Below, one piece after another: positions 33,298-45,554 of a stretch of 64,000 bases of DNA. The DNA comes from Thelonectria olida. Taxonomy: Eukaryota > Ascomycota > Sordariomycetes > Hypocreales > Nectriaceae. The translations under genes and the position numbers were made by a program. The notes under the pieces were generated by a model. The model made no database searches. It was not told where the DNA came from and worked only from the letters and a program-made list of their open reading frames with translations. The stretch spans positions 25,425 to 89,424 of the forward strand of contig JAGPYM010000078.1 of assembly GCA_020736575.1 (NCBI GenBank), read 5' to 3'. Numbering within the stretch: position 1 is the first letter of the stretch; each line of letters begins with the position of its first letter.

Positions 33298-34515
33298 TCC
33301 CTGGAGCGGTTTGGTAGTTTGCAGAGCATGAGAAGGCCTTGGTTCTTAATAAGGCCGCCCCAATGGGAAATGGAATTCAACCGTCACCTGTCCGTCTCAT
33401 TGAAGCAAGGTTTCTCATTTCCCCGACTGTGGGCAACTGAATCGCGATACACTGAAGCCCCCTCTCCAATCACTCAGTCCGGCGTTTCTCAAGACGGCGG
33501 AGTTAATGCCACGTAAAAGAATGTGGAGCTTGTATACCTCCTCTCAGCTCATAACGCCCCATAGACATTCGTGATGGAACCTTCCCAAAGGTAGGTTCAC
33601 TACGGTTCGAAGGATCAAGTCCGTGGCTCGAAGAGGTCGTATTACGTCTTCTCCGTGCCGCGGTCTCGGACACGGCCCGAAATTTCATTGTTCAGGTTCA
33701 GCCGAAGATGATTAATTACCTGAGTCTTAAACCCCGTTGGACTTTTGAGGCGCTCCTAGCGATTCCTTCTTGCCACAGCGACGCGAGTCAGCAACCAAAT
33801 GGAGATGCCGGGCTTTGGATGGTGAGGACCACAAACTCCGTCGGACATTTGTCATCAACGACAGGAGGCTTGTTCGCTAGTGGCAGGGATGGAGGCTTAG
33901 TTGACATGCCACAGACCAACTCACGAAACTAATCGGAACCCTCCTCACCCGATCTTACCAACGAAACGACCCCGCACAGTTCCAGAGCACATTACAATGG
34001 AACGAGGATGCCGAGTATTGGGGGAGCTGGCTCAATCAACTGTCCGACGGATCTTGAGTTCGTCCACGACATTTTCAGTGTCGAGACTGCCATTTGCGTC
34101 TGGGCGATAACGCCATCATGTAGCCCCTCGTATTTTATGACGGCCAGGTATTAGTGCTGGCCATGCTCAGCCCCCCAAGTTTATGGGTCTCAGCTTGTCT
34201 GAGGAGGTGGATAATTTGAGTTGTTATCAACAAGATGATTTCTCAAGGCTCTATTCCTGCCAAGAAATAAATCGAGCAACTTTCACTGGGGGGCATTTCA
34301 TTCAGCTAGCGTTAAAAAATGATGAAGCAACTCATTGAAAATTTCCACAGTCCGAATGCAGACCCGATACTCTGATATCATAAATATGTCCAAGTTTATC
34401 GTTCATTCGAATGGCAATCCAATATTTCCAAAGTCGGCTTAGATATCATACCCCGAGTGTTCTATCAACCGAGAGAGTCCTAGGTCAAAAGAGCAGAATA
34501 CAGATGGAGAGCGCT
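33298..34515. other. Convergent intergenic region, possible gene relic
   Basis: The regulator and the nitronate monooxygenase end towards each other here, so no promoter is expected. I found no CCTCGG in it. Around 33920-34050 on the plus strand one frame reads D-Q-L-T-K-L-I-G-T-L-L and later W-N-E-D-A-E-Y-W-G-S-W-L-N-Q-L before a stop. It looks protein-like but belongs to no family I can name; it may be a relic. Confidence 0.4.
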
Positions 34516-35634
34516 CTACATCTTTGACTCCGGCACAAGGAGGGTAAGCCTTTCCTTCAAAGCAATCTCCGCCTCCTTCTCAATCCTCCCGATCAGCTCA
34601 TCACACGTCGGGATGTCGTGAATGAGTCCCATAACCTGTCCGGTTGTCCATACCTATTCGAGGTCGTCAGTAGCTATCAGGGTCGGTTCAAATAGAGACT
34701 TTAACTTACGCCATAGTCCACATCTCCAGTGACAAACACCTCCTTGCCCCGCTTACCGCTAACAAACGGCGCGATGGCTTCAAACTGACCGGAAGTAGTC
34801 GTCTGTTCCACCTGCAGCGCTTCGAGCGCGACCTTGTTCTTGAAGAGCCGGGTTGTGTTTCTCCACCGGCGCAGCAGCAGTGTCGTGTCCGTCTCCTCTG
34901 CCTGGACAATGGCATTCTTAACGTTCACATGGACAGGCGCCTCAACTGTGCACATGAAGCGCGTACCCATGTTGATGCCAGAGGCGCCAAGGCATAGCGC
35001 TGCAGCTAAACCGTAGCCATCAGCAAAGCCGCCGCTGGCAATGAACGGCACCTTGAGGGTCTGGCGAGCCTTGCTAAGAAGGATAAAATTGGTAATATCG
35101 CTTTCGCCGACATGGCCGCCACACTCGAATCCATCGATACTAAGGAAGTCAACGCCCAGCTTGACAGCGCTAAGGGCATGTCGGATAGTCGTGCACTTAT
35201 GGAGGACCGTCACTCCAGCTTTCTTAAGCTGAGAGATAACAGGGCCAGGAGAATTGCCCGCTGTCTCGACGATGGTAACTCCTTCATCGACGATAGCCTG
35301 GGCATAAGCCCCGTAGTCGGGTGGCGTAATCGCAGGCAAAATGGTGATATTAACACCAAACGGTTTGCTGGTGAGTGACCGGCAGCGACGGATCTCTTCG
35401 CGCAGGGCGTCCGGAGTTGGAAATATCAGGGCGGTGATAATACCAAGCCCTCCAGCGTTAGAAACAGCAGAGGCGAGGTCAGCGGTTCCGACATGCATCA
35501 TGCCACCCTGGACAACGGGCACTGAGCGAAAGTGTATAGTTAGTACTAGAGCCCCGGATCGCAAAATGTAGTGAACATGGACGGGGCAAACCTCTGATGC
35601 CCAGGCGGCGAGTTAGTTCAGTGGCAAACGGCAT
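34516..35634 (-). CDS. Nitronate monooxygenase (2-nitropropane dioxygenase family), peroxisomal signal SKM
   Basis: FMN-dependent TIM-barrel enzyme oxidising alkyl nitronates. Model: 35592-35634, 34710-35521 and 34516-34653, giving 330 residues, the family length. It begins M-P-F-A-T-E-L, then after the first intron V-P-V-V-Q-G-G-M-M, the conserved FMN-binding start. G-G-L-G-I-I-T-A, P-F-G-V-N-I, D-G-F-E-C-G-G-H-V-G and I-A-S-G-G-F-A-D-G follow, with G-A-S-G-I-N-M-G-T-R-F near the phosphate site. The last exon ends P-E-S-K-M, a recognised type 1 peroxisomal targeting signal. That fits a neighbour (the acyl-CoA ligase) also tagged for peroxisomes, with which it shares a divergent promoter. Family members are also found as accessory genes in lipid and nitro-compound metabolism; the substrate is not evident. 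Confidence 0.9.
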
Positions 35635-35798
35635 GGTGTTTGACGAGGATGGAAAGACGACGATTGATCAGTTAGGTTGGGCAAAGAAAGCACTCTGGTT
35701 AGGAAATACTAGATGAGGTTCAAGAGAGGAAACGACGTCTTTTATCAACAATAATGTGAACGGATCTTGTTACTAATGTAACCGAGCACGCCGCGGTA

Positions 35799-35998
35799 CC
35801 GAGGCCAACTCGGGCCCGAACCTACACGACGCTGAGGCCCGCCGAGCTGGGTACCACAGAGGATAGAATACACAATAACACCGTATAATCCTTAGCATAG
35901 GATACTTCCCACCGTAGAACATCATAAGACGCCGTGGTTTTGAATAGCAAACACCAAGCCTTCGGCTGCACGTGAACTTGAAAGTCTCGGGACCGAGG
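35799..35998. promoter_or_regulatory. Two CCGAGG elements in a divergent promoter
   Basis: The 584-bp region between the nitronate monooxygenase and the acyl-CoA ligase holds CCGAGG at 35799-35804 (165 bases before the monooxygenase start) and at 35993-35998 (221 bases before the ligase start). Candidate Far/Ctf1-type sites. Confidence 0.6.
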
Positions 35999-36218
35999 AG
36001 GGTCTCGGGCCGCAGGTTGTTAAAGAGCTGGGGTTTACAGGACCAACAACGATCTAGAAGGAATGGGTCATTCCGATGGGTTGCTTATAACAGATGCCGT
36101 TTCCTTCACTCGTCTTCCAACTCCCAAACATCCTTTCCGCATATCCGACGAGGCTCGGCTTTCGATTCCTTTCTTCTACGTGGAAACATCTAGACTATCT
36201 TCGAGTTCATCCCGCACA

Positions 36219-38317
36219 ATGGTGTTCATCCCCCCAGATTGGGTCTCTCAGCTGCCATGCGGTACGTTCACAGCAGATGATGTCTCCATTGCCCAGCTCA
36301 CAGTCCACCTAGACCCCCCCGACTCTATCTCAATCCCAGAATTCGTGAACAATGAAAAATATGGGCGATGTCCCATCGCTAGGTCAAGGAATCCGTTTAC
36401 TTGCTCTGTAACGGGCAAGAGCTTCACGGCTTCTCAAATGATCGAGCGGGAGGAATATCTAGCACGCGCAATCGCTCAAAACCTAGGCTATGATGCCCAT
36501 GAGGGAACTGAATGGGACCGGGTTGTCGCGCTGTTCTCGCTAAATACCGTCTGTAACTAATGCTCCCTCTTCTTCTGCCGTATATTTACTTACGTCTCGG
36601 TACATACTCAAGATTGACTATATACCTTTGACTCACGCAGTACACCGCTTATCCAGCATTGTTACACCCGCTAGCGCTGCGTACTCGGTGTCAGAACTCG
36701 AACATCAGTTGAGGTCGTCCGGAGCTAATGCAATCTTTACGTGCATCCCTCTTCTTGATGTTGCACTCGCCGCGGCAAAGTCGGTTGGAATTCGCCATGA
36801 TCGTATTTTTATCCTCTCAGTTCCTGGGTCCAATAAAAGGGTTCCCTTCAAGACGATTGACGATTTGGTGGAAGAGGGGAGGAGTCTTCCCGAACTGCAG
36901 CCCCTGAACTGGGCGCCCGGCCAAGGCGCCAGGCAGGTTGCATTCCTGAGTTACTCGAGTGGTACTTCCGGTTTACCTGTGAGTTGTTATCTTTTCAAAA
37001 TTTACTCCTCCGCTGATGGAACATACAGAAAGCCGTTAAGATCAGTCACCTCAATGTTATATCAAACATCATTCAGATCAGCCAGTACAACTCGGTTGGC
37101 CGCCATGCCTCTGGAGTTAGTACCCTGGTGAGCCTGGGCCTCCTTCCGTTCTCGCATATTTTTGGTCTTGTGGTGGTTGCTCATTGTGGTAAATTTCCCT
37201 TCGCGCCAGATCCTTGAAGTCAAAAGATGTAGTACACCTACATCCAGATCTAACTCCTAATCCTCTCTAGGACTGTTCAGCGGAGATGAGGTCATTATCC
37301 TCCCTTCCTTTGAGCTTCAGTCGTTTCTCTCCGCAATTGAAAAATTCAGGATTGAGGTGATGCCTGTGGTACCTCCAATCCTGATTCAGTTGTTAAACAA
37401 ACTTGATGATTGTGCAAAATACGACCTCAGCTCTATCCGAATCGTCTATACTGGTGCTGCTCCATTAGCGAGTGAGACGGCGGAGGACGTACTAAAGGCG
37501 TTCCCCAAGTGGCGCATTTGTCAAGCATATGGTACATACATCTTACTACTCTACACGTCGACTTTTATTTCGCTAATTCATAGTCCTAGGTTTAACTGAG
37601 ACAGCAACAGGCGTTATAGCAACTAGCGAGCTGGATATCAGCTTTGGCTCGTCTGGCTCCCTTCTCCCAGGTGTGAGAGCTAAAATCGTCGATGCTGCTG
37701 GTAAAGAGGTCACGGAATATGAAACTCCTGGCGAATTACTCGTACAAAGCCCGTCTGTCGCCCTAGGTTATTTGAACAATGAGCAGGCTACAGCTGAAAC
37801 ATTTGTGTTCCATTCTGATGGCCGGTGGATGAAGACGGGTGATGAAGTACTGGTGCGCAAGTCTCCAGAAGGGAATGAGCATTTCGTGATCATAGACCGT
37901 ATCAAGGAGCTCATCAAGGTGAAGGTACGTCTCCTAGCTTTATTCGTCTTCTTCTTAAAAACTAACCTATCGATTCTCTAATAGGGCCACCAAGTTGCGC
38001 CTGCGGAATTAGAGGCTCACCTACTCGCACATCCTTTTGTATCCGACTGCGCCGTCATCCAGATCCCTGATGACCATGCTGGTGAAGTTCCTAAAGCTTT
38101 TATCGTCAAAGCTTCGGAGAGCAGCGGCAAACAGGAAGATGAGATAATTGCAAGCATCAATAGACACGTGGAGGAGCATAAAGCGAAATACAAGTGGCTG
38201 AAGGGCGGGATTGAAGTTATTGAAGTTATCCCGAAGAGCCCCAGCGGTAAAATTCTTCGGAGGCTATTACGGGATAAAGAAAAGAGGGCGAGAAAGGGTA
38301 AACAAGCAAGATTGTAA
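36219..38317 (+). CDS. Acyl-CoA ligase (4-coumarate-CoA ligase-like), peroxisomal signal ARL
   Basis: ANL-superfamily enzyme that activates a carboxylic acid with ATP and CoA. Model: 36219-36548, 36613-36978, 37029-37188, 37271-37531, 37590-37924 and 37985-38317, giving 594 residues. The nucleotide loop S-Y-S-S-G-T-S-G-L-P-K spans the second intron near residues 223-233. A-Y-G-L-T-E-T-A-T-G, M-K-T-G-D-E and D-R-I-K-E-L-I-K-V-K-G-H-Q-V-A-P-A-E-L-E follow in order, and the catalytic lysine lies in S-P-S-G-K-I-L-R-R near the C-terminus. The protein ends A-R-L, a type 1 peroxisomal signal, as in plant and fungal peroxisomal ligases of this clade. Acceptable substrates are fatty or aromatic acids; the neighbouring aldehyde dehydrogenase could supply the acid and the isomerases process the CoA ester. 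Confidence 0.9.
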
Positions 38318-39850
38318 GCACAGAGCTAGGGATAGGGAAGATAGAAGACCTCGGAGCTTTCTTAATTTATAAGGCTGGTTTTTTATATTACTATTGACCA
38401 TAAACAGAGTCGAAATGCTAGAGCACGGCTGGGGAATAGCGTTCGGCTCCGAGAGACTTGAAGAGCTTCCAAAGGTCTCAAAGTAAAGTATTAATATGTA
38501 TGAAAAAAAAGAAAATTCTCGTTTTAATAAACAGGGGTGCAAGGAGAAGTTTATTATTATTATATAATATTAATATATATTTTAATATATATTTTAGGAA
38601 GTTATAATAAGAAAGTTTAAAACTATATTTATATTTATTTAAAAGGGATTAGTTATTAAAAAATAAGATATTTATTTAATCTTATATATTTTAATCCTTA
38701 GACCTCTTTTAAATTTAATTAAATATAATATTATATTTTAACTATTATATTAATATTTTAAGGTTTGTATTTTCACTTTTATATTAGTAGTAAGTTATAC
38801 AAATTGTAAAAACACTATTAATATATTTAAACTAATAGTTATATTTTATTATTTTAATATTTTAATATTAAATATTAAATGTTTAAATATATATAAAATA
38901 AAATCTAACATACTACTTTTATTTATTATATAATAATAATAATATAATATATTTATAATAGTTATATTAAATTAAAATAGATATAATTATTATAAATAAG
39001 TGTTATTAATAAGGATTTTAATTTTAAAAATAATAGCAACTTATATTAAAACGCTTATAATAATAAAAATAATAATAATAATAGAAGTAATTTATTTATT
39101 TAAACTATAACTTAAACAAGTCATCTTTTAAATAATTTAAACATACACTAATAGCAGTAGCTAGGGCTAGCTTTTAGTATATAATAAGCATTCTTACAAA
39201 CTGTAATAAAGGAAGGGACTAAGAAAGCCGTCGGACTTTTCAGCCACCCCGGAAGCTAGAACTTCTCCTCCTCGACCCTGCAAATGTATTTTTAATATCC
39301 ACAGCGCCTACCCAAGAACCGAGGCAATGGGTTGTTCTCCGAGGTAACAACATTCTCATCCGTTTGTAAGGCGGGCTGCGAACTCAGTGGTCCGATTTTT
39401 AAGCACGCAGACACTACTGATATTCACAGCTGGGGAGACGATCTACCCAAGCCGTCGCCAAATATACGGACGGATGCAGCGAGCTATTCCCGTGAGCGAA
39501 GCAAGTTGTTATCCACTTACGTATAGGGCCATGGCGAAGCTGTGAGCTGAGCACCCATTCTGGTCTAAACGCCTCGGACGGTATTATTCGGATCCGCAAA
39601 CTACTAAAATGAGTCCTGCTTGTTCACAACAAACTCCGGTATCGAATGATTCGGCCATTTCCAGTCTGCAGCCTCGGTACGTCGGTTCGCCACGCGAAGC
39701 CCTTGTTGCCGATTGGTTCGGCTTAGTTAAATCTAAGATGGTCTGGATATATATATAATACCTCATCAACTCATCTGGTTGTCCCAACAAGAGCTTCAGC
39801 GACTTCACACTCTCCATTTAGTACCCATTGTCTCTCTACATTTATTCAAC
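38318..39850. other. Intergenic region with AT-rich block
   Basis: The ligase 3' region is followed by a strongly AT-rich block (about 38540-39140) resembling RIP-degraded repeat. From 39200 on composition is normal and this part should contain the promoter of isomerase B. No gene seen. Confidence 0.6.
39319..39677. promoter_or_regulatory. Four CCGAGG/CCTCGG elements upstream of isomerase B
   Basis: CCGAGG at 39319-39324 and 39339-39344, CCTCGG at 39572-39577 and 39672-39677. The nearest is 174 bases before the start codon. This is the richest promoter of the cluster for this element. Confidence 0.6.
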
Positions 39851-40901
39851 ATGTCGAAAGAAGCCTTTCATTACTATAGCATCACGACGCCGCGCGAGTA
39901 TGTTGCTCATGTGGAAATCAACCGACCTGAGAAGTCCAATGCCTTGACTGAGCCGTGAGTGGCCCTTCCCGCCGGTGCAGAGAGTGAATGACTAACGCTC
40001 ATGAATTATTCCTCCACGACAGCATGTGGCTCGAGCTAAAGAAGGTATTTGATCACCTCTCCGACGACCCGTCTGTACGCAGCATCGTCTTCTCAGGGGC
40101 CGGCGATAAGTCCTTTTGCAGCGGTCTCGATCTCCAATATGCGAGCCAAGAAGGGTCCGCTTTCGTCCCTCGACAAGAAGACATCGGAGATCCTGCCAGA
40201 CATGCATTCAAAATGCGGAGGTGGGCGCTGCAATTCCAGGACTGTCTCACAAGTATCGAGCGATGCGAAAAGCGTAAGCTATACATAAGTACCATATTGC
40301 CAGCACAGCTACTTACTTTCGGTGCTACAGCTGTTATTTGTGTTATGCACGGAGTCTGCTTTGGGCTGGCCGTTGACATTGCGACTTGCACGGACCTGAG
40401 GATTTGTACCTCAGACTCCAAGTTCAGCGTTAAAGAAGTCGACATTGGGATGGCAAGCGACGTCGGAACGCTAGCCCGCCTGCCAAAGATTGTGGGTTCA
40501 TATGCCTGGGTGAAGGAAGTATCCTACACTGCCAGAGCGTTTGGAGCCGAGGAAGCATTGCGCGTCGGATTTGTTAATGAGGTTCTTTATGGAAAGGCGG
40601 AGGCAATCCAGAGAGCTATCGAACTAGCTGGAAATATTGCTAGCAAGAGCCCACTCGCTGTCCAAGGAACCAAGAATTTTTTAGATTGGTGTCGAGATCA
40701 TGATGTTGCGTCAGGTGCGTGTTTTTTTGTTTTACTAAAAATGTACCATTACCGCCCATCTCGAGCTAACCAAAATTCCTTCTAGGACTCAAGTACATGG
40801 CTGTCTGGAATGGTAGTGCTGCAAATACTAAGGATGTGCCATTGTCATTAAAGGCAATGCAGGGGAAGGGTAATAAAATCCCGCGGTATGAGAAATTGTA
40901 A
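39851..40901 (+). CDS. Dienoyl-CoA isomerase-like enoyl-CoA hydratase/isomerase (copy B)
   Basis: Crotonase-fold enzyme paralogous to the one at 28509-29423. Model: 39851-39954, 40023-40273, 40331-40714 and 40786-40901, giving 284 residues. Shared landmarks are E-I-N-R-P-E-K, A-G-D-K-S-F-C-S-G-L-D, H-G-V-C-F-G-L-A-V-D-I-A, and S-V-K-E-V-D-I-G-M-A-S-D-V-G-T-L. The three acidic positions of ECH1-type dienoyl-CoA isomerases (Asp in A-V-D-I, Glu in K-E-V-D, Asp in A-S-D-V-G) are all present. The C-terminus R-Y-E-K-L matches the F-E-K-L end of copy A and is not a classic peroxisomal signal. The intron after C-E-K is at the same place as in copy A; the other two are extra. It closes the cluster at the edge of the repeat-rich zone. 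Confidence 0.88.
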
Positions 40902-41029
40902 GACTGCTTCATGTTCTTATTTGGACATTGCAGAAGGCCTAGCTGTAATATTAGATATATCTTCTTTAGTTCAGCTAGCCCAAAACGTTTATATATAATA
41001 TACATGCTCTTTTTATAATTTGAAGGGCT

Positions 41030-44000
41030 TGGTTTTAATTAAAAATGGCTAAAAAGTGTATTTTTAGAAAGCTAGTAATACGGGGAGTGAGGGAGGCTAA
41101 GAAACCAACTAACAACCCTAAATAAGGTAAGGAAGGGTCAGAATGAATAATGTCTCGGAGGGTCGTTTCGTGTTGCCTTGAACTAAAGGATGCTAATAAA
41201 CCTCAGTTTATGAGGTATGTTATTAGAAACAGTATTAAATGATTAACTGTATAATAAAACGTCTGAAAGAATGACGCTTAGTTCTGCTATAAAAAGCTTG
41301 CTTCAATCCTTAATCTTCCTAATGTCTTAGACAGTTTAGATTCTTTAAAAAGGCCTTTATTTCCTTATATAGCCGGGCAGCCAATCAAATTCACTATGCT
41401 AGCTAGCTTGTCCTAAAATAGTAATTTTCTCTAGTTTTGTCCTAAATGGAAGTGGCCTAAAGTCCCTAATATACTACCTTCCTTATTTTATAATTTAATT
41501 ATAAGAGCTATATTTAAAATTAAATATATTTCTAATTAATAATTTATAAATAAGGCTTTAATAATTTATTTTAAAAAATAAAAGTAAATTAAATTTAAAA
41601 TTTAAACTAAAAATATTTAAAAAGTTAATAGAGTTAAAATACTTATAATAATATATTATATATTAACTTTTAAATTTAAAAAAGTTATATTATAAAATGA
41701 AAATTAAGTTAAAGTTTATAAAATAATAAATATATTAAAGAAAGGTTTTATTTAAATACTAATATAAATATTATATATATATTATATAAAATTAAATATT
41801 ACACTTTATATATTATAATATATAAAAGTTTAAATAAAAATATAATAAAGTTTTATATTAATTAAATTTAATTATTATATTTCTTTTTTTTTAATATTAT
41901 AATAGTAATTTTCTTATTTATTAAAATAAGCTTAATACTTATATATATTAAAACTTAATATAAGTAAAACTAAGCCTTATAATTATTATAATAAACTTTT
42001 TTATAAAATTTATAATTAGTTTTTAAGTTAGAATTCTTATTAAATAAACTTTATTTAAAAAACTTTATTTTAAAGTTTTAATATAAAAATACTACTTTTT
42101 TAAATTTTAATTTATATAATTTAATTAATTATATAATATATATTTAATATAATTACCTTCCTATTAATTAAATAAATTATAATTTAAAAAAATAATATTA
42201 ATATAATAGTTTAATATATATTAAATTATATAAACTCTTTTTAAATATATTAATTTAAATAAAAAGTTTAAAAAGCATTTTAAATAGTTATAACTTATAA
42301 ATATTTTTATATTAACTAATATAAATATATTATTAAAAGTAATATAAAAAGTTAATTTAATCTTTTAAAGTAATCTTTTTTTATTAAAATACTAAATATA
42401 TATAAGAAAATTATTCCCAGCTTAGGGCGTAGTAGCACATCTCTAGTTGCAGTTAAGCTAAACCTCTCAGATTAGAAACTTAAGTTAGGGACGAGAAAAA
42501 CTATAATCAGTTTAATTCTAGCAGCTAGCAGCCAGTTAAGCGCAAGCAAATTTTACAATACTCCTAGGCCACCTATAAAAGGGCTTTCTAATTGGCCTGC
42601 GCTATATTAGTATGCAAATAATTAGGTATAATTAGTAGATTTCCTACTATTATAAGAGCTAAAGGCTGGTTTTAGAGGCCGAGGCATATTATATTAGCTA
42701 TTAGTTAGTTAATTATATAGCTATATGCTATAGCTAATTGCTTATAAGGGCATTTAATTTTATGCGCGCTTAAAGGCTAGAGGTTTTCCCCTTATAAATA
42801 ATATAAAATAGGGCTAGCTATAGAAAATATAAAATATTATAAATAATAAGAAAATTATTTTAAATCTTTTAATAGAAAAGTAAACTAACTTAATTTATTT
42901 TTAATTAAATAAAAAATAATAAGCTTAATTAATATAACTAATTATTTTTTATATAAAGTATAATTTAAAGTTATAGCTTTAAAAGCTATTATATATAATA
43001 GTAGTAATTTAAATAGTTATATAAAAGGTTATAAAGGAAAGATTTAAAAATAAATATAAGTTAAATAGATAAGTAAATATAAGAGTTAATAGGTAGGGGG
43101 GCTAAAAGAGATAAATAAAAAAGGAAATTTAAAAATAAGTTAAATAGGTTAAAAAGTAATTAAACTAATAGAAATAAATAAAGTAATTAAATAGAAAGAA
43201 ATATAAAAAGGTTAAAATAATAATATAAATTACTAATTAATAAAGCCTTTTACTTAAATAAACTTATAATAGTTTAATTTACTATTTAAAACTAATTAAA
43301 ATATTATAAAAACCCTTTTAAACTTAATAGTAATAAAAGTTAAAACTAGCTTAATATTATTTAAAATTAATAAAAGTAAAATAAAAGTAAAAAATTTAAT
43401 ATAAAATATAAAATAGTTATTAAAAGTATAAGAAAAATATAATTAAAAATAAAAATAATAATAATATATTTAATAAATATAAAATATATAATTATAATAC
43501 TAATATAAAGAATTTTAAAATTAAATACTTAATAAAATAAAAAATATTAAAAATAAAAATATTTCTTTTATTAAAATTAAATAGAAAAGTAGCTTTTAAA
43601 AGAATAATTTTAATACTATTTTAAATTATATATTCTTATATATATAAAAGCTAAATTAGAAAAGAATTATATATATAATAGGTTTAAATTATAATTTTAA
43701 TTAAAAATTAAATAAAATAATATAATATAAAATAGTAATATATTTAAGTTTTATATATATTAAACTTTTTTATAATTAGTAATTTTTATTATTATATTAA
43801 CTCTTTTATATATTTTTTTATTTAATTACCTTATTTATTTCTATTAGCTTAATTACTTTTAAACTCACTTAACCTATTTTTAAACTTTCTTTCTAACTTA
43901 ACCCTTTTAGCCCCCCTACTTTTTAACCCTTATATTTACTTATCTATTTAACCCACTTTTTATTTTTAAATTTTTCCTTTATAATCTTTTAAGTAACTAT

Positions 44001-44960
44001 TTAAATTATTACTACTATATATAATAGCTTTTAGAGCTACAACTTTAAATTATACCCTTATATTTTTTTAAAAAATAATTAGTTATTTTAACTAAGTATA
44101 TTATTTCTTACCCAATTTAAAAGGCAATTAAGTTAGCTAACTTCCCTATTAAAAAATTTAAAATTATCTTCTTATATATTTAGTCTTTTAATTAAAATAT
44201 AGTAGCTTAAAAGGATCAGATTAATCCTTTATATTACCTTTAGTAGTATATTTATATTAGCTAATATAAGAATATTAAAGAGTTATAACTGCTTAAAATG
44301 CTTTTAAAGCTTTCTAATTAAATAAATATATTTAAAAAAAATCTATATAATTTAATAGATATTAAGCTACTATATTAATATTATTTTTTTAGATTATAAT
44401 TTATTTAATTAGTAGAAAGTTAGTTATATTAGGTTATATATTATATAATTAGTTAAATTATATAAACTAGGGTTTAAAAGAGTAGTACTTTTATATTAAA
44501 AGCTTAAAATAAGGTTTTTTAAATAAGGTTTATTTAATAAGGAATTTTACTTAAAAGCTAATTATAAACCTTATAAAAAAGCTTATTATAATAAATATAA
44601 GGCTGGGTTTTATTTATATTAACTTTTATTATATACTAGTACTAGGCTTATTTTAATAAATAATATATATTAAACTTAATAAAATATAAATAATTATAAG
44701 TTTTAAAACTACTTTATATTAATTATATTATATATAATATTATTATTAAATTTAGCTAATATTTAATTTATTTAATATTTTTATAATAAAAGTATTACTC
44801 TATTATAATTACTTTAATAAATTTCCTTTTAAAAAAGAAAAAATAAAGCACTTTTAACTTCTATTTTTCTATTATATTATAATAAATTATAATTTTTCTT
44901 TTATAATCTAGCTATACTATTTAAAAGAGGTATATACCCTATTATTCTTATAAGAGCGAA
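41030..44960. repeat. Large AT-rich RIP-degraded repeat block
   Basis: About 3.9 kb, mostly A and T from about 41490 on, with no coding potential. Inside it two degraded copies of one repeat family face each other. One reads on the minus strand from about 43250 down to 41930 and the other on the plus strand from about 43780 to 44660. Shared landmarks are the ATATATAATAGCTTTTA word and the AATAAATATAAGGCT word. Other copies occur at 47700-48480, 53370-54003 with 62317-62700, and 63100-64000. Low C+G with excess TA steps is typical for RIP. Confidence 0.75.
42420..42790. repeat. Less mutated repeat segment inside the RIP block
   Basis: This segment keeps a more normal base composition than its surroundings and interrupts the left copy of the inverted repeat. 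Its first 54 bases align without gaps to 63367-63420; the 16 differences I count are all C-to-T or G-to-A in the latter, the RIP signature. It is probably part of a transposable element; no coding frame is left. Confidence 0.7.
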
Positions 44961-45554
44961 TCTGTTCCTTCTCATCCTTAGGGCAGTTAGTTAGTACACT
45001 TTTATTAAATGATAATAATATACCTCAGTTAATGGCCGTGGGATGTAAAACCTATAACTTCCGTTAAGATTCTAAGAGAATTAGCATCATTGTAAGGCTT
45101 CTAACTTTCATTGGGCTCTTACCGTTACATTGAAATCGTCTGATGTACAGTCTGGAAATGTGGCTCGAAGAAAGTCGACGAGAACTTCCATCCTCAGTCT
45201 GTAGCTGGAGGCCTGCCCAAGTACTGGTTCCATAGTTTGCCGATCCGACGGGGAACTTGTGGAAGGATAATTAGATAATGCCCTCGATGACATTACTCTC
45301 TAAAAATTCACTATTTTGGAGAGTTGAGGTTGATGAGTGTTGAATAATAAAGATATAACAGAGAAATAAGTTGCCAGCAAGTAGCCACAGTGCGCAGTTT
45401 TCTCTAATGAAAGGCAGAAAGTGAGTTATGCCTAATGACATCATGTGGGTGACTTGGGCATGCCCCACCCACGTTTGCAAATCATCTGATGCCTCCATTC
45501 GGCGTCAGTCGAGACCAGTTCTGACGTGGCAACTACATTCTCAACCCATTTCCG
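44961..45554. other. Intergenic region upstream of the HET gene
   Basis: Transition from the RIP block to normal composition. It should contain the HET gene promoter. Two short open frames on the minus strand (45108-45498) show no family feature. Confidence 0.4.

Noticed and set aside
41030..44960. Centromere or rDNA spacer
   Set aside because: The AT-rich DNA can be explained as RIP-degraded copies of one repeat family in both orientations. No rRNA-like sequence is seen, and genes lie close on both sides.
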